A stretch of DNA of 64,000 nt from Heterohyrax brucei. Taxonomy: Eukaryota > Chordata > Mammalia > Hyracoidea > Procaviidae. The position numbers and the translations under genes were made by a program. This document shows positions 1-12,405 of this stretch, piece by piece. The notes under the pieces are model-generated. The model was not told the DNA's origin. It saw nothing but the letters and a program-made list of their open reading frames with translations, and searched no databases. The stretch covers positions 69,118,351-69,182,350 of the forward strand of contig CM053162.1 of NCBI GenBank assembly GCA_028571685.1, in the 5' to 3' direction. Every line of letters begins with the position of its first letter. Position 1 is the first letter of the stretch.

Positions 1-1600
1 GGAGGTAATGAAATTTATGACCTGGATCTGATACACAAACATGAGTGGGTGATAGGCTAAGAGAGTGAAGACTTTTCTGTTTGGTTTCTGGTTTTTGCTT
101 TTCCCCAAGAATTCTCTGGGGTTTGAAAGTGTATTTCATGTTGGAGACTAGCTTATTAAAGTATTTTGAGTCGATTTTCTATGACAAATACTGCTGGCTT
201 AGTACATGTAGCTCTCACAACCTACAATGCCTGTTGTCTGTGTACGTCTGTGACATGTAGCTTTATGTACCTGATTCTGTCACCTGTTTGCATTATGACG
301 TTGCTCAGCACAAGAATGTAAAAGATATTGAAATGGCATCTTTAGCTGATCCTCACAGCTGACAGAAAGTCTGTGTGCAGTTTAGAAGCACCTGTATCCA
401 CTTTCTTTTTCTTTTATCTGACTGTGTTTTCCCCCATATTAGGCAGGACAGAATTTGCTACTTTATAGAATATTTCTGCCCAAGTCAAGACCTACCATTT
501 TTCCCCCAAGTGCTCAGTCTCTGTCTTCCTTCTGATATCTTTCGCCCCAATGATATTTTTGTTTACTTTTTTTCCCTAAATTATTTGACAAGGAATTTTA
601 AACCATCTGATAATTCAACAGTCTTGAGATTTAGATTTTAATTTCTGTAGTTAAAAGGTCTCCTATTTAGTTTCAAATCTACTAGTGAACCTGTGTAGAC
701 TTGGGAAAGAAGCTGAGTTTCTTCAAATATATGAGCCATAATGAGGGCTGTCTCTCACTGTTACTGTAATGAATGGGGCAGATGACAGAAAGGGAAGCTT
801 TTCCCTTTCCCCCAGAAAGGAAAGTTCTGGGAAGCCTTTTCCAAACAAGTCTTTTAGCTGTGTGATGTTTTTTGCTAAGATTCTCCCCCAGATCACTAAA
901 GCCTGTGGTTCTATCCTTCTCTTACTCTGATTTTGACCTGAGAAGAAACAGTCTTATCATTCCAGGTCACTTAAGGGATGTGATGGAAGATCCATTCCTG
1001 ATCCTCTGAAGCCTTCAGAATAATGAGCAATAAGTTCTATCATCTGTAAATTAATTGTCTGTTATTATAACATCATTGTGGCTTCTCAGGTAGCAGAGAA
1101 AAGACCGTCTGTGCTTACAGTGAAACAGACAAACACACTCTGTCCTTGGTGCAGCTCCACACTCTTTCACCAGAATGGCCATGCTGGGATTCCGATCTGT
1201 GTCTCTGGATCAGAGTTTGTCCACTTAAGGGACGAGAACTCTAAATGTGTTGCTTTCCTTGCTCTGAACTAGCAAGTCTGTCACTAAAACAAAACCGTTC
1301 CAGGAAGCCCTGCACCTTATCTGTGCAGAGAGGGACTGTAGACGCTACATGATGGCAGGTGAAGCCCGCTCAGCTACTGCTTGACCCTGGTGAGCAAGAC
1401 TCAACTCAGGAGGGGTTTCTGAAGTCTCAGATAACTGCTTTGTACATGTAAGAGTTAGCTAACATTTCTGAAGCCAGCAGAGCTCTCATGTAGCAGGGGA
1501 AAATGAAGCGAGTCTAGGAAAATGAACAGAGAGAGCATTTAACCCAGTTCCCCAGCAGGATTGACCTAAGCTACCCAACTCTCGTTTCTTATCCAGGGAA
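1..1600. other. unassigned non-coding DNA
   Basis: No feature can be supported here. The short open frames (for example 375-641 and 1078-1272) lack codon bias, recognisable domains and splice-site context. Composition is AT-rich with few CpG. It is probably intronic or intergenic. Confidence 0.5.
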
Positions 1601-2025
1601 GTGCTTTTCTAGTTTCCTAGTGCTATTGTACCAGAAGTACAAGTGGCTAACTTTGAAGACCAGAAATGTATTTTCTCCCATTTCTGGAGGCTAAAATCCC
1701 CAAACAGGTTCTCAGTCATGTCAGTTACTTCTGTGAGCTTCTCACCTGGCTTCTGTTGTCTGTCAGTGGTTCCCGGGGTGACTTTTCTCACACACAGACA
1801 GGTCCTCATGTGCTATCTTCCTTCTCCAGGGCTGTTGTACCTGTTCTGTTATTTGGATAACTCAGAAGCAATTGGATTTAGGACTTGCCTTAGACTGAAA
1901 TGACTGCATTAACATCATAACAGAAAAGAGCTATTTCCAAACAGGGTCATGTTTATAGATACCAGGATTAGGACTTCAATACACTATTTTGAGATGAGGA
2001 CATAAACGAATCCATAAAGTGTCCT
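1600..2025 (+). repeat. MaLR/MLT1-like LTR remnant
   Basis: The order of landmarks resembles the MLT1 group of ERVL-MaLR LTRs: an early 'agtttcctagtgctattgta', then 'cagaaatgtattttctccca' and 'tctggaggcta', and late 'ctatttccaaacagggtca' and 'aggattaggacttcaata'. It is diverged and no internal retroviral sequence is visible. The family is named from memory of its consensus, so the subfamily is uncertain. A similar element lies at 59448-59898. Confidence 0.5.
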
Positions 2026-2099
2026 GGGGGCTGCAAAAGAGAACAACATCATCTTGAAGGTCAGTAGATGGAGAGCTCAAGATAGAAGGACAGTTTGGG

Positions 2100-5000
2100 T
2101 TGACGAATAAGTACACCTTCTTCTCTGATGCACATGGAACATTCTCCAGAGTAGACCACGTGTTAGGTTATGAAAGAATTCTCTATAAAATCCAAACTAT
2201 TGACTTACTGCAAAGTATCTTCTCAAACCATAGAGCTATAAAAGTTGAAATCAATAACAGAAAATTCATAGGTGGAAATTCAAGCTTCTGGAAACTGAAC
2301 AACACTTTGCTCAAAAAGCCTTGGATTATAGAAGAAATCAAGGACAAAATAAAGAAATTTGTGGAATCAAATGAGAAAGAAAACACATCCTACCAGAATC
2401 TATGGGATACAGCAAAACAGAGCTCAGAGGTCAGTTTATCTCTGTAACTGCACACATCTGGAAAGAAGAAAGGGCCCAGATTAAAGCATTAACTTTACAG
2501 CTTGAATAAGTAGAAAGAAAACAACAGAAGAACCCCTCAGGCACCAGAAGAAAACAGATTGTAAGGATCAGAGCAGAACTAAATGAAATAGAGAATAGAA
2601 AAACATTTGAAAAAATTAACAAAACCAAAAGCTGGTTCTTTGAAAAGATCAACAAAAGTAATAAACCCTTGGCTAAACTTACAAAAGAAAAACAGCAGAA
2701 GACACAAATAATCTGATTAAGAAATGAGACGGGAGTTGTTACAACAGACCCAGCTGAAATCAAAACTATCATAACAGATACTATGAAAGGCTGTACTCTA
2801 ATAGGTTTGAAAACCTAGAGGAAATGGACAAATTTCTAGATTCAAATCACTTACCAAGATTATCACAGGGAGAAGTAGATCAACTTAATAAATCTATCAC
2901 AAAGGAAAAGACTGAAAAAGTCCTCAAGAATCTACCAATCAAAAAAAGTCCTGGCCCAGATGGCTTCACTAGAGAATGCTACCAAACTTTTAGAGAAAAG
3001 TTAACTCTGATACTATTGAGGCTATTTCACACCATAGAAAGGGATGGAATACTCCCAAATTAATTCTATGAAGCCAGCATAACCCCGATACCAAAGCCAG
3101 GGAAAGATCCCACAAAAAAAGAAAATTACAGATCAGTATCACTCATGAACCTAGATGCAAAAATTTTCAACAAAATTCTAGCCAGTAGAAGACTGTTGGG
3201 AGGATGAGACACGTATGGAGCAGAGAGGAATAGTATGCTGTCACCAGACAGGGAGAGCAGTGGAAGCTACATATAGGTGGGCATGTAAATTTATATGGGG
3301 ATGTACATTTTCACTCAGTAATACTAAAAAAAAAAGTTAAAAAAAATTCTAGCCAATAGAATTCAATAGCATATAAAAACAATAATTCATCATGATCAAA
3401 TTGATTTCATTCCAGGGATGCAAGGCTGGTTCAACACCAGACAAACAATTAATGTAATCAACCACATTAATAACACAAAAGATAAGAATCACCTTATTTT
3501 GTCAGTTGATGTAGAAAAGGCATTTGACCAAGTTCGACACCCATTCATGCTTAAAACTCTCAGAGAAATAGGAATAGAGGGAAAACTCCTCAACGCAATC
3601 AGTAGCATCTATGCAAGGCCAGCTGTCTTCATTGTCCTGTATGATGAAAGACTGAAAGTAATCCCTTTGAGAACGGGAACTAGACAAGGAAGCCTGCTCT
3701 CACCATTTCTATTCAACATTGTGCTAGAAGTTCTAGCCAGAGCAATTAGACAAGACAAAGAAATAAAGGGCATCTGTATCGTCATGAAGAAGTAAAAATC
3801 TCCCTATTTGCAGGTGATATGGTTGTTTATACAGAGAATCCAAAGGAATCCATAAGTAAAATATTGGAACTAATAGAGGAGTGTAGCAAAGTAATGGGAT
3901 AGAACATAAACATAAGTAAATTGGTAGGATTCCTTTATACCAACATTGACATTATTAAAGAAGAAATCAAATCAATTCCATTTACTATAGCCCATGAAAG
4001 ATAAAATATGTAGGAATAAATCTAACTAGAGAAATAAGAGATCTTTACAAAGAGAACTACAAGACCTTACTACAAGAAACTAAGAGAGACTTACATAAAT
4101 GGAGTAATCTACCCTGCTCGTGGATAGGAAGACTCAACATTGTCAAGATGTCTATTTTATCCAAAGCAATTTACTTATATAATGCATTCCAATACAAATT
4201 CCAGCAACATTTTTTAATGAGATGGAGAAACAAATCATCAACTTTGTTTGGAAAGACAAGAAACCTTGGATAATTAAAGCACTACTGAAGAAGAAGAGCA
4301 CACTGGGAAGCTTCTCATTACCCAACTTTAGAACCTATCACACAGCAGCAGCAGTCAAAACAGCCTGGTACTGGTACAAAAAGAGACATACAGACGAAGG
4401 GAGCAGAGTTGAGACCCCAGAGATGTCACCATCTTCCTACAAACAGTTGATATTTGACAAAGGCCCCGAGATTTTAAACTAGGATATGAACGGTCACTTT
4501 AACAAATGGTCCTAGCAAAATTTGATATCTATCTGCAAAAAATTGAAATGAGATCTATATCTAATACCTTATGCAAAAACCAACTCAAATTGGACAAAAG
4601 ACCTAAATAGAAAATCTAAAATGATAAAGCTCATCCAAGATAAAATACCACCAACAATGGAAGTTTTAATACACAGTGTAGACATACTTCAAAATCTGAC
4701 AAAACACGATAAACAGAAGAGAAAATAGATAAATGGGAACTACTATGAATCAAATACTTTTGCTCATCCAAAGACTTCACCAAAAGAATTAAAAGATCAC
4801 CTGCCATATGGGAAAAAAATATTTGGCAACTCTATGTTAGACCAACATCTGATCTCCATAATCTATAAGATATTGCAAAATATCACCATGAAAAGGATAA
4901 ATAATCCAATTAATCAATGAGCAAAGGAGATAGAGATATTTCTCTAAAGAGGATATCCAGGCAGCTGAAAGACATGCAGAATTGCTCACAATCATTAGCT

Positions 5001-5368
5001 ATTAAAGAAATTCAAATCAAAATTATGATGAGATACATCTCACCCCAACAAGGTTGGCCATGATCCAAAAACCACAAAACAACAAATGCTGGAGAGGCTG
5101 TGGAGAAATCGGAACACTCCTATGCTGCTGGTGGGATTGCAAAGTGGTACAGCCTCTTTGGAAAACAATCAGGTGCTTCCTTAAAAACCTGGAAGTAGGT
5201 ATGTCATTTGATCCTGTAATTCCACTGCTCAAAATTTGTCCTTCAGAAACAAAGGCTGTCACACAAACAGACACATGTGCACAAATGTTTGTTGTAGTGC
5301 AGTCCACAATAGCAAAAAGTTGGAGTCAACCCCCATGTCCATCAACAGATGAATGGATAAGCAAATGA
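2100..5368 (+). pseudogene. L1 ORF2 pseudogene (endonuclease end, RT, C-terminal domain)
   Basis: ORF2 encodes the L1 endonuclease and reverse transcriptase. Open blocks at 2100-2447, 2824-3063, 3418-3795, 4222-4482 and 5054-5368 are homologous in order to parts of ORF2, including 'KKSPGPDGFT', 'LDVEKAFD'-like and '[24 protein letters not shown]' RT segments. The C-terminal cysteine-rich 'CWRGCGEIGTLLCCWWDCK' segment is near 5090-5150. Stops and frameshifts separate the blocks. The RT catalytic F-A-D-D reads F-A-G-D near 3808, so the active site itself is lost. It cannot make an active enzyme. Confidence 0.88.
3190..3344 (+). mobile_element. short L1 3'-end insertion nested in the older L1
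   Basis: About 155 bp matches, in sense orientation, the last part of the 3' UTR of the L1 at 18.6-25.8 kb (compare the reverse strand of 18640-18790), and ends in an A-rich tail. The host ORF2 sequence 'aaattctagcca' plus 'taga' occurs on both sides (about 3174-3189 and 3346-3361) with one mismatch, as a target-site duplication would. This is a severely 5'-truncated retrotransposition into the older element. Confidence 0.85.
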
Positions 5369-5672
5369 TGGTATATATACTCAATGGAACACTATGCTAT
5401 GATGAAAAACAATGACAGTTTTAGAAAACATCTCATAACATGGTCTCATTCAGAAGAGATCATGCTGAGTGAAATCAATCAGTGTCAAAAGGACAAATTT
5501 TGTATGAGATCCCTGTTATAAGGACTTAACAAGAGAATTATCCACAGAAGAAAATGACTGTGTTGGTCATTGGGTGGGTGGAAGGCTGAGGGTTTATCAT
5601 AGATGAGATAACTGATAGATATTAGAAATTTTATTCTTTTACTGTAATTAATAAAAAAAAATTAAAAAATAA

Positions 5673-6676
5673 AAGCAAAACTCATTACATTTTGGAATTG
5701 ACTTCTTTAGTGATCTACTTAGCAAGGCAGAATCCCCCAAAGAAAGCTCTGTATACATTGTTTGAGATACTGTGCAGAGGTGATTGTTTTCTCAAGAGGA
5801 AAAGGACCCAGTGGATGGAGAGGGCTGACATTCGCTGAGCTATGGAGGCATTGTAAGAAATGATAACACAGAACTGCACAGGGAACTTCACCTACCTGAC
5901 CACTTGTCCTCTCCCTACTCGGCCAGCCGCCCTTCCTCTTGTCTTTGCTAGCATAAACAGAGCCTTGCTGTGAGTTATGAAGGAGTGACAGTGCCTCCCA
6001 ATGGCTGCATCACTACTCCAGTGGCTCACACTGCTGAAAGGAGTAGCGGTGGAACACAGGCTCTACGACTGGTGTAGAGAACAACCTGAGTCACCATATG
6101 TAGAAGCCCTGCAAGCCACCGACAAATTGTACATACCCTGGGCACGCAGCACATAAGAACAATGACCCAAGCCGAATTCAAGAAGAAATTAGAACTCTGG
6201 TTCCTATGCTAAGCAGGCAATCCAAAATAAAACTACCCTTGGGTTGCACAGTTTTCTTTGCTGAATATTAACATCGCCGAAACTAGTACAGTAATGTGTG
6301 CATTGTTAGGACTGTCTTTGATCTTTCCACATATTCTGTAAACTAAATCAAAATCCGCATCACTTCTTAAAAACTGAATGTACCTTTTTTTCCCTATAAA
6401 GCAACAGTCGCATAACATAAAATGCAGGAGTAGCCTATTACAGTTTACATAATTCTTCCTTACAAGCTTGGTGGATGATAGTTTGGGGTAGAGTTTATAG
6501 AAAGGATTGACTTTCTTCCTTCCTTGGTCTATAGCAGCTGTCACACAGGCCCATGCTTCTGGCATTTCAAGAGATTAGGAGCTGGACTAAAACTGGAGGA
6601 TCTAACTCTAATCACAGACCCTCACTTTCTCTTTAATGGTCTACACTCTGAATGGCAAAATCTTTTGCATGTCTAC
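5673..6676. other. unassigned non-coding DNA
   Basis: I see no assignable repeat or gene. The segment 5850-6240 is slightly GC-richer and could be an old transposon remnant, but no diagnostic motif was found. The 110-codon frame on the - strand at 6233-6565 shows no recognisable protein. Confidence 0.4.
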
Positions 6677-6842
6677 CAAAACCAAACCCACGGCTGTCAA
6701 GTCAAGTCCTTTCCAACTCAGCGATCCTATAGGACAGAGTAGAGCTGCTGCATGGAGTCTCCAAGGAGAATCTGGCAGGTTTGAACTGCCAGCCTTCTGG
6801 TTAGCAGTCATAGCGCTCGTCCACTTCACCACCAGGGTTTCC
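6677..6842 (-). mobile_element. AfroSINE, antisense
   Basis: Nearly complete element in reverse orientation. The tail-side 'ccaaaaccaaaccca' comes first, then 'ctataggacagagtagagctgc', 'ctccaagga' and 'ggtttgaactgcca' (reverse B-box side), ending at 'ccaccagggtttcc' at the SINE head. Confidence 0.85.
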
Positions 6843-8034
6843 TCTCTAAAGCATAGGAAGCCGTTTTTCTGGAAATGTGACTTTCTGTAGCTAAAGCACA
6901 GAACTCAGAGCCACGAAAGTAAGGGGGCTCATCTTACCTATTCGAACTTTGTGCAAGAAATATTTGTTCTCTACGACTCAACTTTCTCATCTGTAAAATA
7001 TGAAAGAGAAAATCATTTCAATAGCAAGTAGGGAGTGAAATGAAATACTGTTTATGGGAATTATTTTAGAAACTATAAACTCTATAGGCATAAAATTGTG
7101 TATCTCTGTTATCACAGGTTTGAATAGAAAACATCTCCCATAGTTCCAGGCTCTGAAACTGTGTCAATAGTCATTTCCCTAAAGGAATTCACAGAACCTT
7201 CTTTTCGAGGTGACCATGACAGAAGCGATGGAAAAGGCCTTTGGACAGAGACACGTGGCGTTACGAGTTGGTATTGTTTCTCCCTCTTATTTGATTGCCT
7301 TAAAATAGTTGCCATTGCATTTTGATCTAAGCTTAACCTTGCTTTAGAAGCTTCCTTGCCCTTATTTGGAAATCTGCTCTCTTATTTTTCCTTGGCTATC
7401 ATTAATCTCAGCCACTGCTAAATCTGCATAGATTAAATAGAGAACTTGACACTTTGCATCTCAGCTGACTTTCCAGTACTAGTAAATGCGACCTTGTGTT
7501 CAAGCTCATTTTAGTTCTGACTGAGTAAAAAGGGAACTTACTCACTCTTTTTAGCTATGCAAATACCGTGATTGGCTGGCTCCTTTTCTACTTTCACTCT
7601 CAAAGGTTGCTCTCTCCTCCCCCTCCTCTCACCATTTTCCCTTGACCCTGAGGCAGAATCCGTTGTTATGCTAGTCACGTTTCTCTAGAACCTTGTACTT
7701 GGCTCAATTACGTTTCTTAACACCTTGTGCTGGAACTATTTATTTACTTCTCTCTCCTACTCTGCTCTGACCTTCTTTGGTTTTAATCATGCCTGTGTCC
7801 CAGGACTTAGAATAGCTCTGCTGGCTCAGAACACGCAACAACAGCACCAACACAACATTTGCCTGTTTCTAAGTGTTTTACATTTATTTATGTAATTTTA
7901 ATGGTAAAATTGAGACACTCATAAAGATATGAACGCATATGTGTTAAAGAATATATTTAACTCATAGTAAGGGAACTAGGCATATGATATAGTTAGTTTG
8001 AGGAAGAAGTCACAGAAACACAAAATTATGTGGC
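6843..8034. other. unassigned, with faint MIR-like traces
   Basis: The only hints are 'caactttctcatctgtaaaatatga' near 6978 and 'ctaagtgttttacatttattta' near 7870, which resemble MIR SINE core and tail words. Both are too short for a firm call. No gene is visible. Confidence 0.3.
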
Positions 8035-8230
8035 ATACTTAGAATACTCAAATCTGTAGATAAGGAAGTTTAGTGATTACCAGGTGGAGGAGAGAGGGGG
8101 AAAAAGGAAGCACTGAGTTTTTCTTTAGGGTGATGGGAAATTTTTCGATGGATGTTGATGATGCTTTCACAATATGATTGATGTGACTGACATCGCAGAA
8201 TTACAAGCCAAAACGTGTTAAGTACATTGC
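8035..8230 (+). repeat. possible old L1 (L1M-type) 3' remnant
   Basis: The order 'gtgattaccaggtggaggagaga', 'atgggaaat', 'gatggatgttgatgatgctttcacaatatga' and 'ttacaagcc' follows the pattern of old mammalian L1M 3' ends. It is strongly diverged; the match is recalled, not computed. Confidence 0.35.
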
Positions 8231-9741
8231 CAATGGACTCTGGGTTTAGGGTTCAGAGAGTTTACTAGGGAGTGCCTTTGGGATCAACAACTGAGGCAGA
8301 AAGGAAGCAGAAAGGAGGAGGAAGGAGTAGAGGGAGAAGGTGAGCAGCCCATGGCCTGACGCCTGCCTCATCCAATGCTACAGGGAGCTCTGGAGTTACA
8401 GTGGTTCATCAAGGTACCTCACACGGGGTGGAAGCAGCAGGGTGTGTATACCTCTACTTTAAAAGAACAAAATATACATACAGTAAAATGAAATTGCAAA
8501 TAGATGGAAACTGGATTTTTCCGTTGAAAGGAAGGTAAGTCAATTGAATGTACACCTGACTGAATATGTCTGTTGTCTACAGTCAGGAGTTATTTTACAT
8601 AGATGTAAAACAAACAAAATCTCCAAGATCAGAGTCAGATAATCTGCAAAAGTTTGCCTTAAGCAATGCACCATAGTTACCAAGTTTTCCTTGTAACTCT
8701 TTTATTCCTCACTGAATATTAAATTAAGCTAAAGTACTGTTTTCCTATTAGCTCCATAAAAACTCCTTTGCTTTCTGTCCCCACTCTTCATTTGCAAATC
8801 ATCACCTAATCACTAAATATTTTGTATTAATATAAGTAGACGATAGGCTTTCTACTTGATATCCTGGAAATGTATACAATCATGGAATTATTATACGTGA
8901 GACTATCCAGAGTAGACCGTATATGTCAGTACGGGAAGAAATAAAAGGGAGAAAACGATGATGGGAGGAAAACAATAGTAAGTTGTGTCTTTTAAGTCCT
9001 AATGCAAATTTCCTTCCACCAACTGTGCAACCTTTCAGTCATCTCAGGAGCCAGCTTTCTCCACCCAGCCTTTCTCAAACCATCTTTGCTTTCTGATTCC
9101 TTTCTCTCGTTTCCTTCTCTCTCTCTGTCCTTTTCATTTTGTTCTATTTAAGGACTTTTTGCTGCCCAGTTACTGTTTTCTTTCCAGAAATAGTAGCCAC
9201 CCTTCCGTCTTCCTTGACAACGATTCTCGTGCTCCCGCTGCGGGTCACAAACAGAGAGTTTCCCCCAGACCGCTCCTTGGGCTTCCCTTCGGTCTGCCTT
9301 TGGGATCCTGCCTCACCTGGCCCTCGCTAGATACAGCGGTGAAAAAGCGATGCTTCAATCTGCTATCCAACAGCTCCCCATTGTATTCAGCCAATCAGGA
9401 TGTCAGGGACTTGCTGGCTGGAGTGGCTTTGACTTTGATGCTATCATCAGGAAGACAAGAAACAACAAGGGAAACAGTATCAAAATTCAAGTCCTCTGCA
9501 TTTTCTAAGCAAACTATTTTTGGTTTGGCAGCCAAGAAAAGGATGAATTTTTTTTTTGCAGCAACCTTATAGCCTATTGACATGAAATAAAGACAAAAAT
9601 TAAAGCAGCAGCTTAGAGAGGTAAAATTAAAGTGGGAGACAAGGTCTGAACTCCCTTCTACCTCCTCCCAGATATTTACAAAACCGGACTACTTCTTTGC
9701 TCTTAGTTCTCTTGCTGTTTTCCATCCCTGTATTTAATGCT
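8231..9741. other. unassigned DNA with a small GC-richer patch
   Basis: No repeat is recognised. The interval 9140-9600 has a 137-codon frame (9159-9572) without an obvious ATG in good context or a known domain. It is followed by 'gaaataaagac' near 9585, which looks like a poly(A) signal. A decayed processed transcript copy or a non-coding exon is possible but unproven. Confidence 0.35.
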
Positions 9742-9903
9742 GGAAACTCTGGCAGTGTGGTGGTGAAGTGCTAAGGCTGCTGATCCAAATGCCTGCAGTT
9801 TGAATTTACCAGGTATTCCTTGAAAACCCTATGGGGCAGCTGTACTCTGTCCTATAGGGTCACTATGAGTGGGAATGGACACAACGGCAGTAGGTTTTGG
9901 GTT
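9742..9903 (+). mobile_element. AfroSINE
   Basis: Sense copy: 'ggcagtgtggtggtgaagtgc' head, 'ctgcagtttgaattt' at the B box, 'ccctatggggcagctgtactctgtcctatagggtcactatgagt' core split by substitutions, and 'ggcagtaggttttgg' tail. Confidence 0.85.
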
Positions 9904-10859
9904 AAGTATTCAATGTTAAAGTGGAAAAAGATAAAGGAAAATTAAATCAAATTACTCCCACAAAGATTAAAAGCATTACAAGATATAAATTTACAATTTC
10001 TGTTAAATTTAATCTTAACTAATTTTATTTTTAGATTATCTCATTGAGACCCAGGGCAAAATTGAAAATATTATACAAACATTACCAAAGATTACAAATC
10101 TTGGTGGACCAGACAATCAGTCCATATGTTTAACATTAATGCTTTCTTCAGCTATTCTCAATATGTGCTAAAAGTATTCAACCAATACAATTTCTGGTAT
10201 TTTCAGATTTATCATTTAAGAAAAATTGATCACTTGGAAATGATTATTTCGAGTGTACCTTACTTTAATGATTACTTTGAGAAGATAGTTGCAAATCTTT
10301 TTTTCTTGTTCTAAGATCGGGAAAGAATTTGTACTTCTAATCAATGGTGGCAGCTTTCCAAGGCAAAGTTGAATCTGAGGTGAGGGTGAAGATGTAGCTT
10401 AGCAAAATATTAAGGAAGCTTATGTTTTCTGGACTCGCAAACTATTAAAAAGATAGGAGCAGCTAGTTATCATTCAGACAAAGTATAGAATGTTCAAAAA
10501 GGAGTCAACTGGCCTGGCCTGGATGACTTTGCATACAGATATTTTTAATCACACTGCATTTGGTTTCTGGTTGACCCACAGCCGTTTTCATCCTCAGGAA
10601 ACCATGTCACTTTTGCCTGGCTGGTCTTTGTCTTCTAATACCAATCATTACAGACAAACCTATGAACATGATGACTTAAAGCCATGCTATCAGTTTAAAG
10701 AGAGGTTTCTTAAGCTACTTGTACAACAAGGTAGATTTGGTTTTCCAGTAGGTCTTTGAAACATCTCAGTTATACACATTTCAGGAGGATAAAATACAGT
10801 TCTTCTTATTTTTGCGTCTTATACACAGACCTTTGCACTATGTGCCTTCCTTATCTGCA
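9904..10859. other. unassigned non-coding DNA
   Basis: AT-rich sequence with no assignable repeat. An 89-codon frame at 10490-10759 has no recognisable domain and no splice context. Confidence 0.35.
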
Positions 10860-10945
10860 GTCTTTAGAAACTCCATGGAGTAGGGCTACTCTGTGATGTC
10901 CGGTCACTACAAATCAAAATCAACTTCAATACAATGAGGTTTTTT
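10860..10945 (+). mobile_element. AfroSINE 3' fragment
   Basis: Only the tail half remains: 'agaaactccatggagtagggctactctgtgatg...tcactac' followed by a diverged tail. Confidence 0.55.
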
Positions 10946-11947
10946 CTTCTCTTCCTTTTTTTTTTTCCTGTCAGTTTTTTATGGCCATCTGAGAAGTCTA
11001 TTATAAACCTAAATTCAGGTTAAAATATTTGTAGAAAATAAACACATTCGAAAAGTATTTTAAACTAAATAAGAACATCTATCAGAGAAAAGATTTATCA
11101 CAAATACTATGAATCAATTATCAGAGAAGTTTTTATTTCTAAAATGTTATGCAGATTGCTCAAAGTACAGGTATCAACACAAACACAAGATCAGAATTTT
11201 CAGCTAGTTGTTTATATTTTCTTTCAGAGAATGTATGTAGCAAAATGTCTTTTGAAGATTATCGTCTAAATATTTTATTTACTACTGCCCATGAAATTGA
11301 ATGTTGATGCAGCCATATTATAAAAAAGTGCCAACTAGAGAAAGCTGTTTATAGGGAATTTGAGTAGGACAAAATAAAAAGGATGATTCCCAGATTGGTT
11401 CAGGGCATCCTAGAGTACAGTGTTTTACTGAGTTTATTGTTAACCTTCGTTTTTGTGGAATTGGTTTTGTGTCACATGGCTGATTTCACAATCAAGGTAT
11501 TTCACTACATGAAACACTAAGCAAACAGTTTTCCTTAAGGTATATTTACTTAACTGCCTTAGTATTTTATTATTGTGAAAATAAATAGAAAACCACACAG
11601 GAAGAAATTCAGTCTCCACACTACTATCTGTCTATCTAAATATACATGTAGTGAAACCACCGTTTTTCAAATATCACAGTATCACTAACAAAGTTACTGC
11701 TATGTTAAGAAGCTGTTCAGTTGTGCAATAATGATATTAATAAGCTCGTAGGAAGTGATTCATGAGTGAAATAAGAACATTTATTCATCATTGCAAAGTC
11801 AGTATTTCCTAATTGTAACTAAAACTTAAATGAAGTTACACAGTGAAACCAGAGGCTTGAAAAGCACTGTTCTCAAACAGTGTTTTTGATTGAAGTAGGA
11901 AGTCAGAACTGATTTCTGACCTGCTTTTCAAGACTAATTCTTTACCT
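10946..11947. other. unassigned non-coding DNA
   Basis: AT-rich stretch in which I see no gene and no repeat that I can place. Confidence 0.4.
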
Positions 11948-12405
11948 GTTTTTCTTAAAATTCCTTCTTAACACTCCCCGGCATAGGCAGGAAATCACAC
12001 ACTAACACACAGGAGCCACTGAGATAAAACCTTTGCAGCTTTTGCAGCCTCCTTTTTAGGATCATCAAACAAGCGGAGGTGCCATTTCAATGACCCCCTG
12101 CTCAGGTGATAATCAAGAGCCACCAGAGCCAGTTCCTGAGGACTGAACCCTTGAGGCTTATGCACAGATGAATACCCCACGAGAATTGCCCACTTTCTTT
12201 CTCCCCTCACGTCTGTCTCTGCACCTACCTGTAGCCGCTCCCTTTAAAAACCATGACCTTGTCTGACAAAGGCAGACAGTCTCTGAGGATGAGAATTCCC
12301 CCGTCCCCTATGTTGCCAAAACACAGAAATAAACCTCTGGATATTCACTCAACCTCCTGTCTCAGAGATTGGCTTTGTAGCAGATGGCGTGAACCCACGG
12401 TTTGT
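11948..12405 (+). mobile_element. probable solo LTR of an endogenous retrovirus
   Basis: The layout fits a retroviral LTR in sense orientation. There is a non-coding upstream part, a promoter-like 'ctttaaaaac' near 12242, a poly(A) signal in 'cagaaataaacctctg' near 12326, and a U5-like C/T-rich end 'cactcaacctcctgtctcag' then 'gaacccacgg' near 12390. No gag, pol or env sequence adjoins it. Boundaries are approximate and no target-site duplication was confirmed. The 71-codon - strand frame at 11995-12210 is treated as chance. Confidence 0.5.

Larger units (their letters stand above)
2098..5672 (+). mobile_element. 5'-truncated old L1 LINE, sense strand
   Basis: The element begins inside the endonuclease part of ORF2 (FFSDAHGTFSRVDHVLGY at the start). 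It runs through the reverse transcriptase and C-terminal regions, a short 3' UTR and an A-rich tail at about 5648-5672. A younger L1 3' fragment interrupts it at 3190-3344. Its 3' UTR is much shorter than that of the L1 at 18.6-25.8 kb, so it belongs to a different, probably older, subfamily. Confidence 0.9.

Noticed and set aside
9139..9600. Possible processed pseudogene with an AATAAA-like end
   Set aside because: The translation matched nothing recognisable, and no clear A-tail or target duplication was seen.
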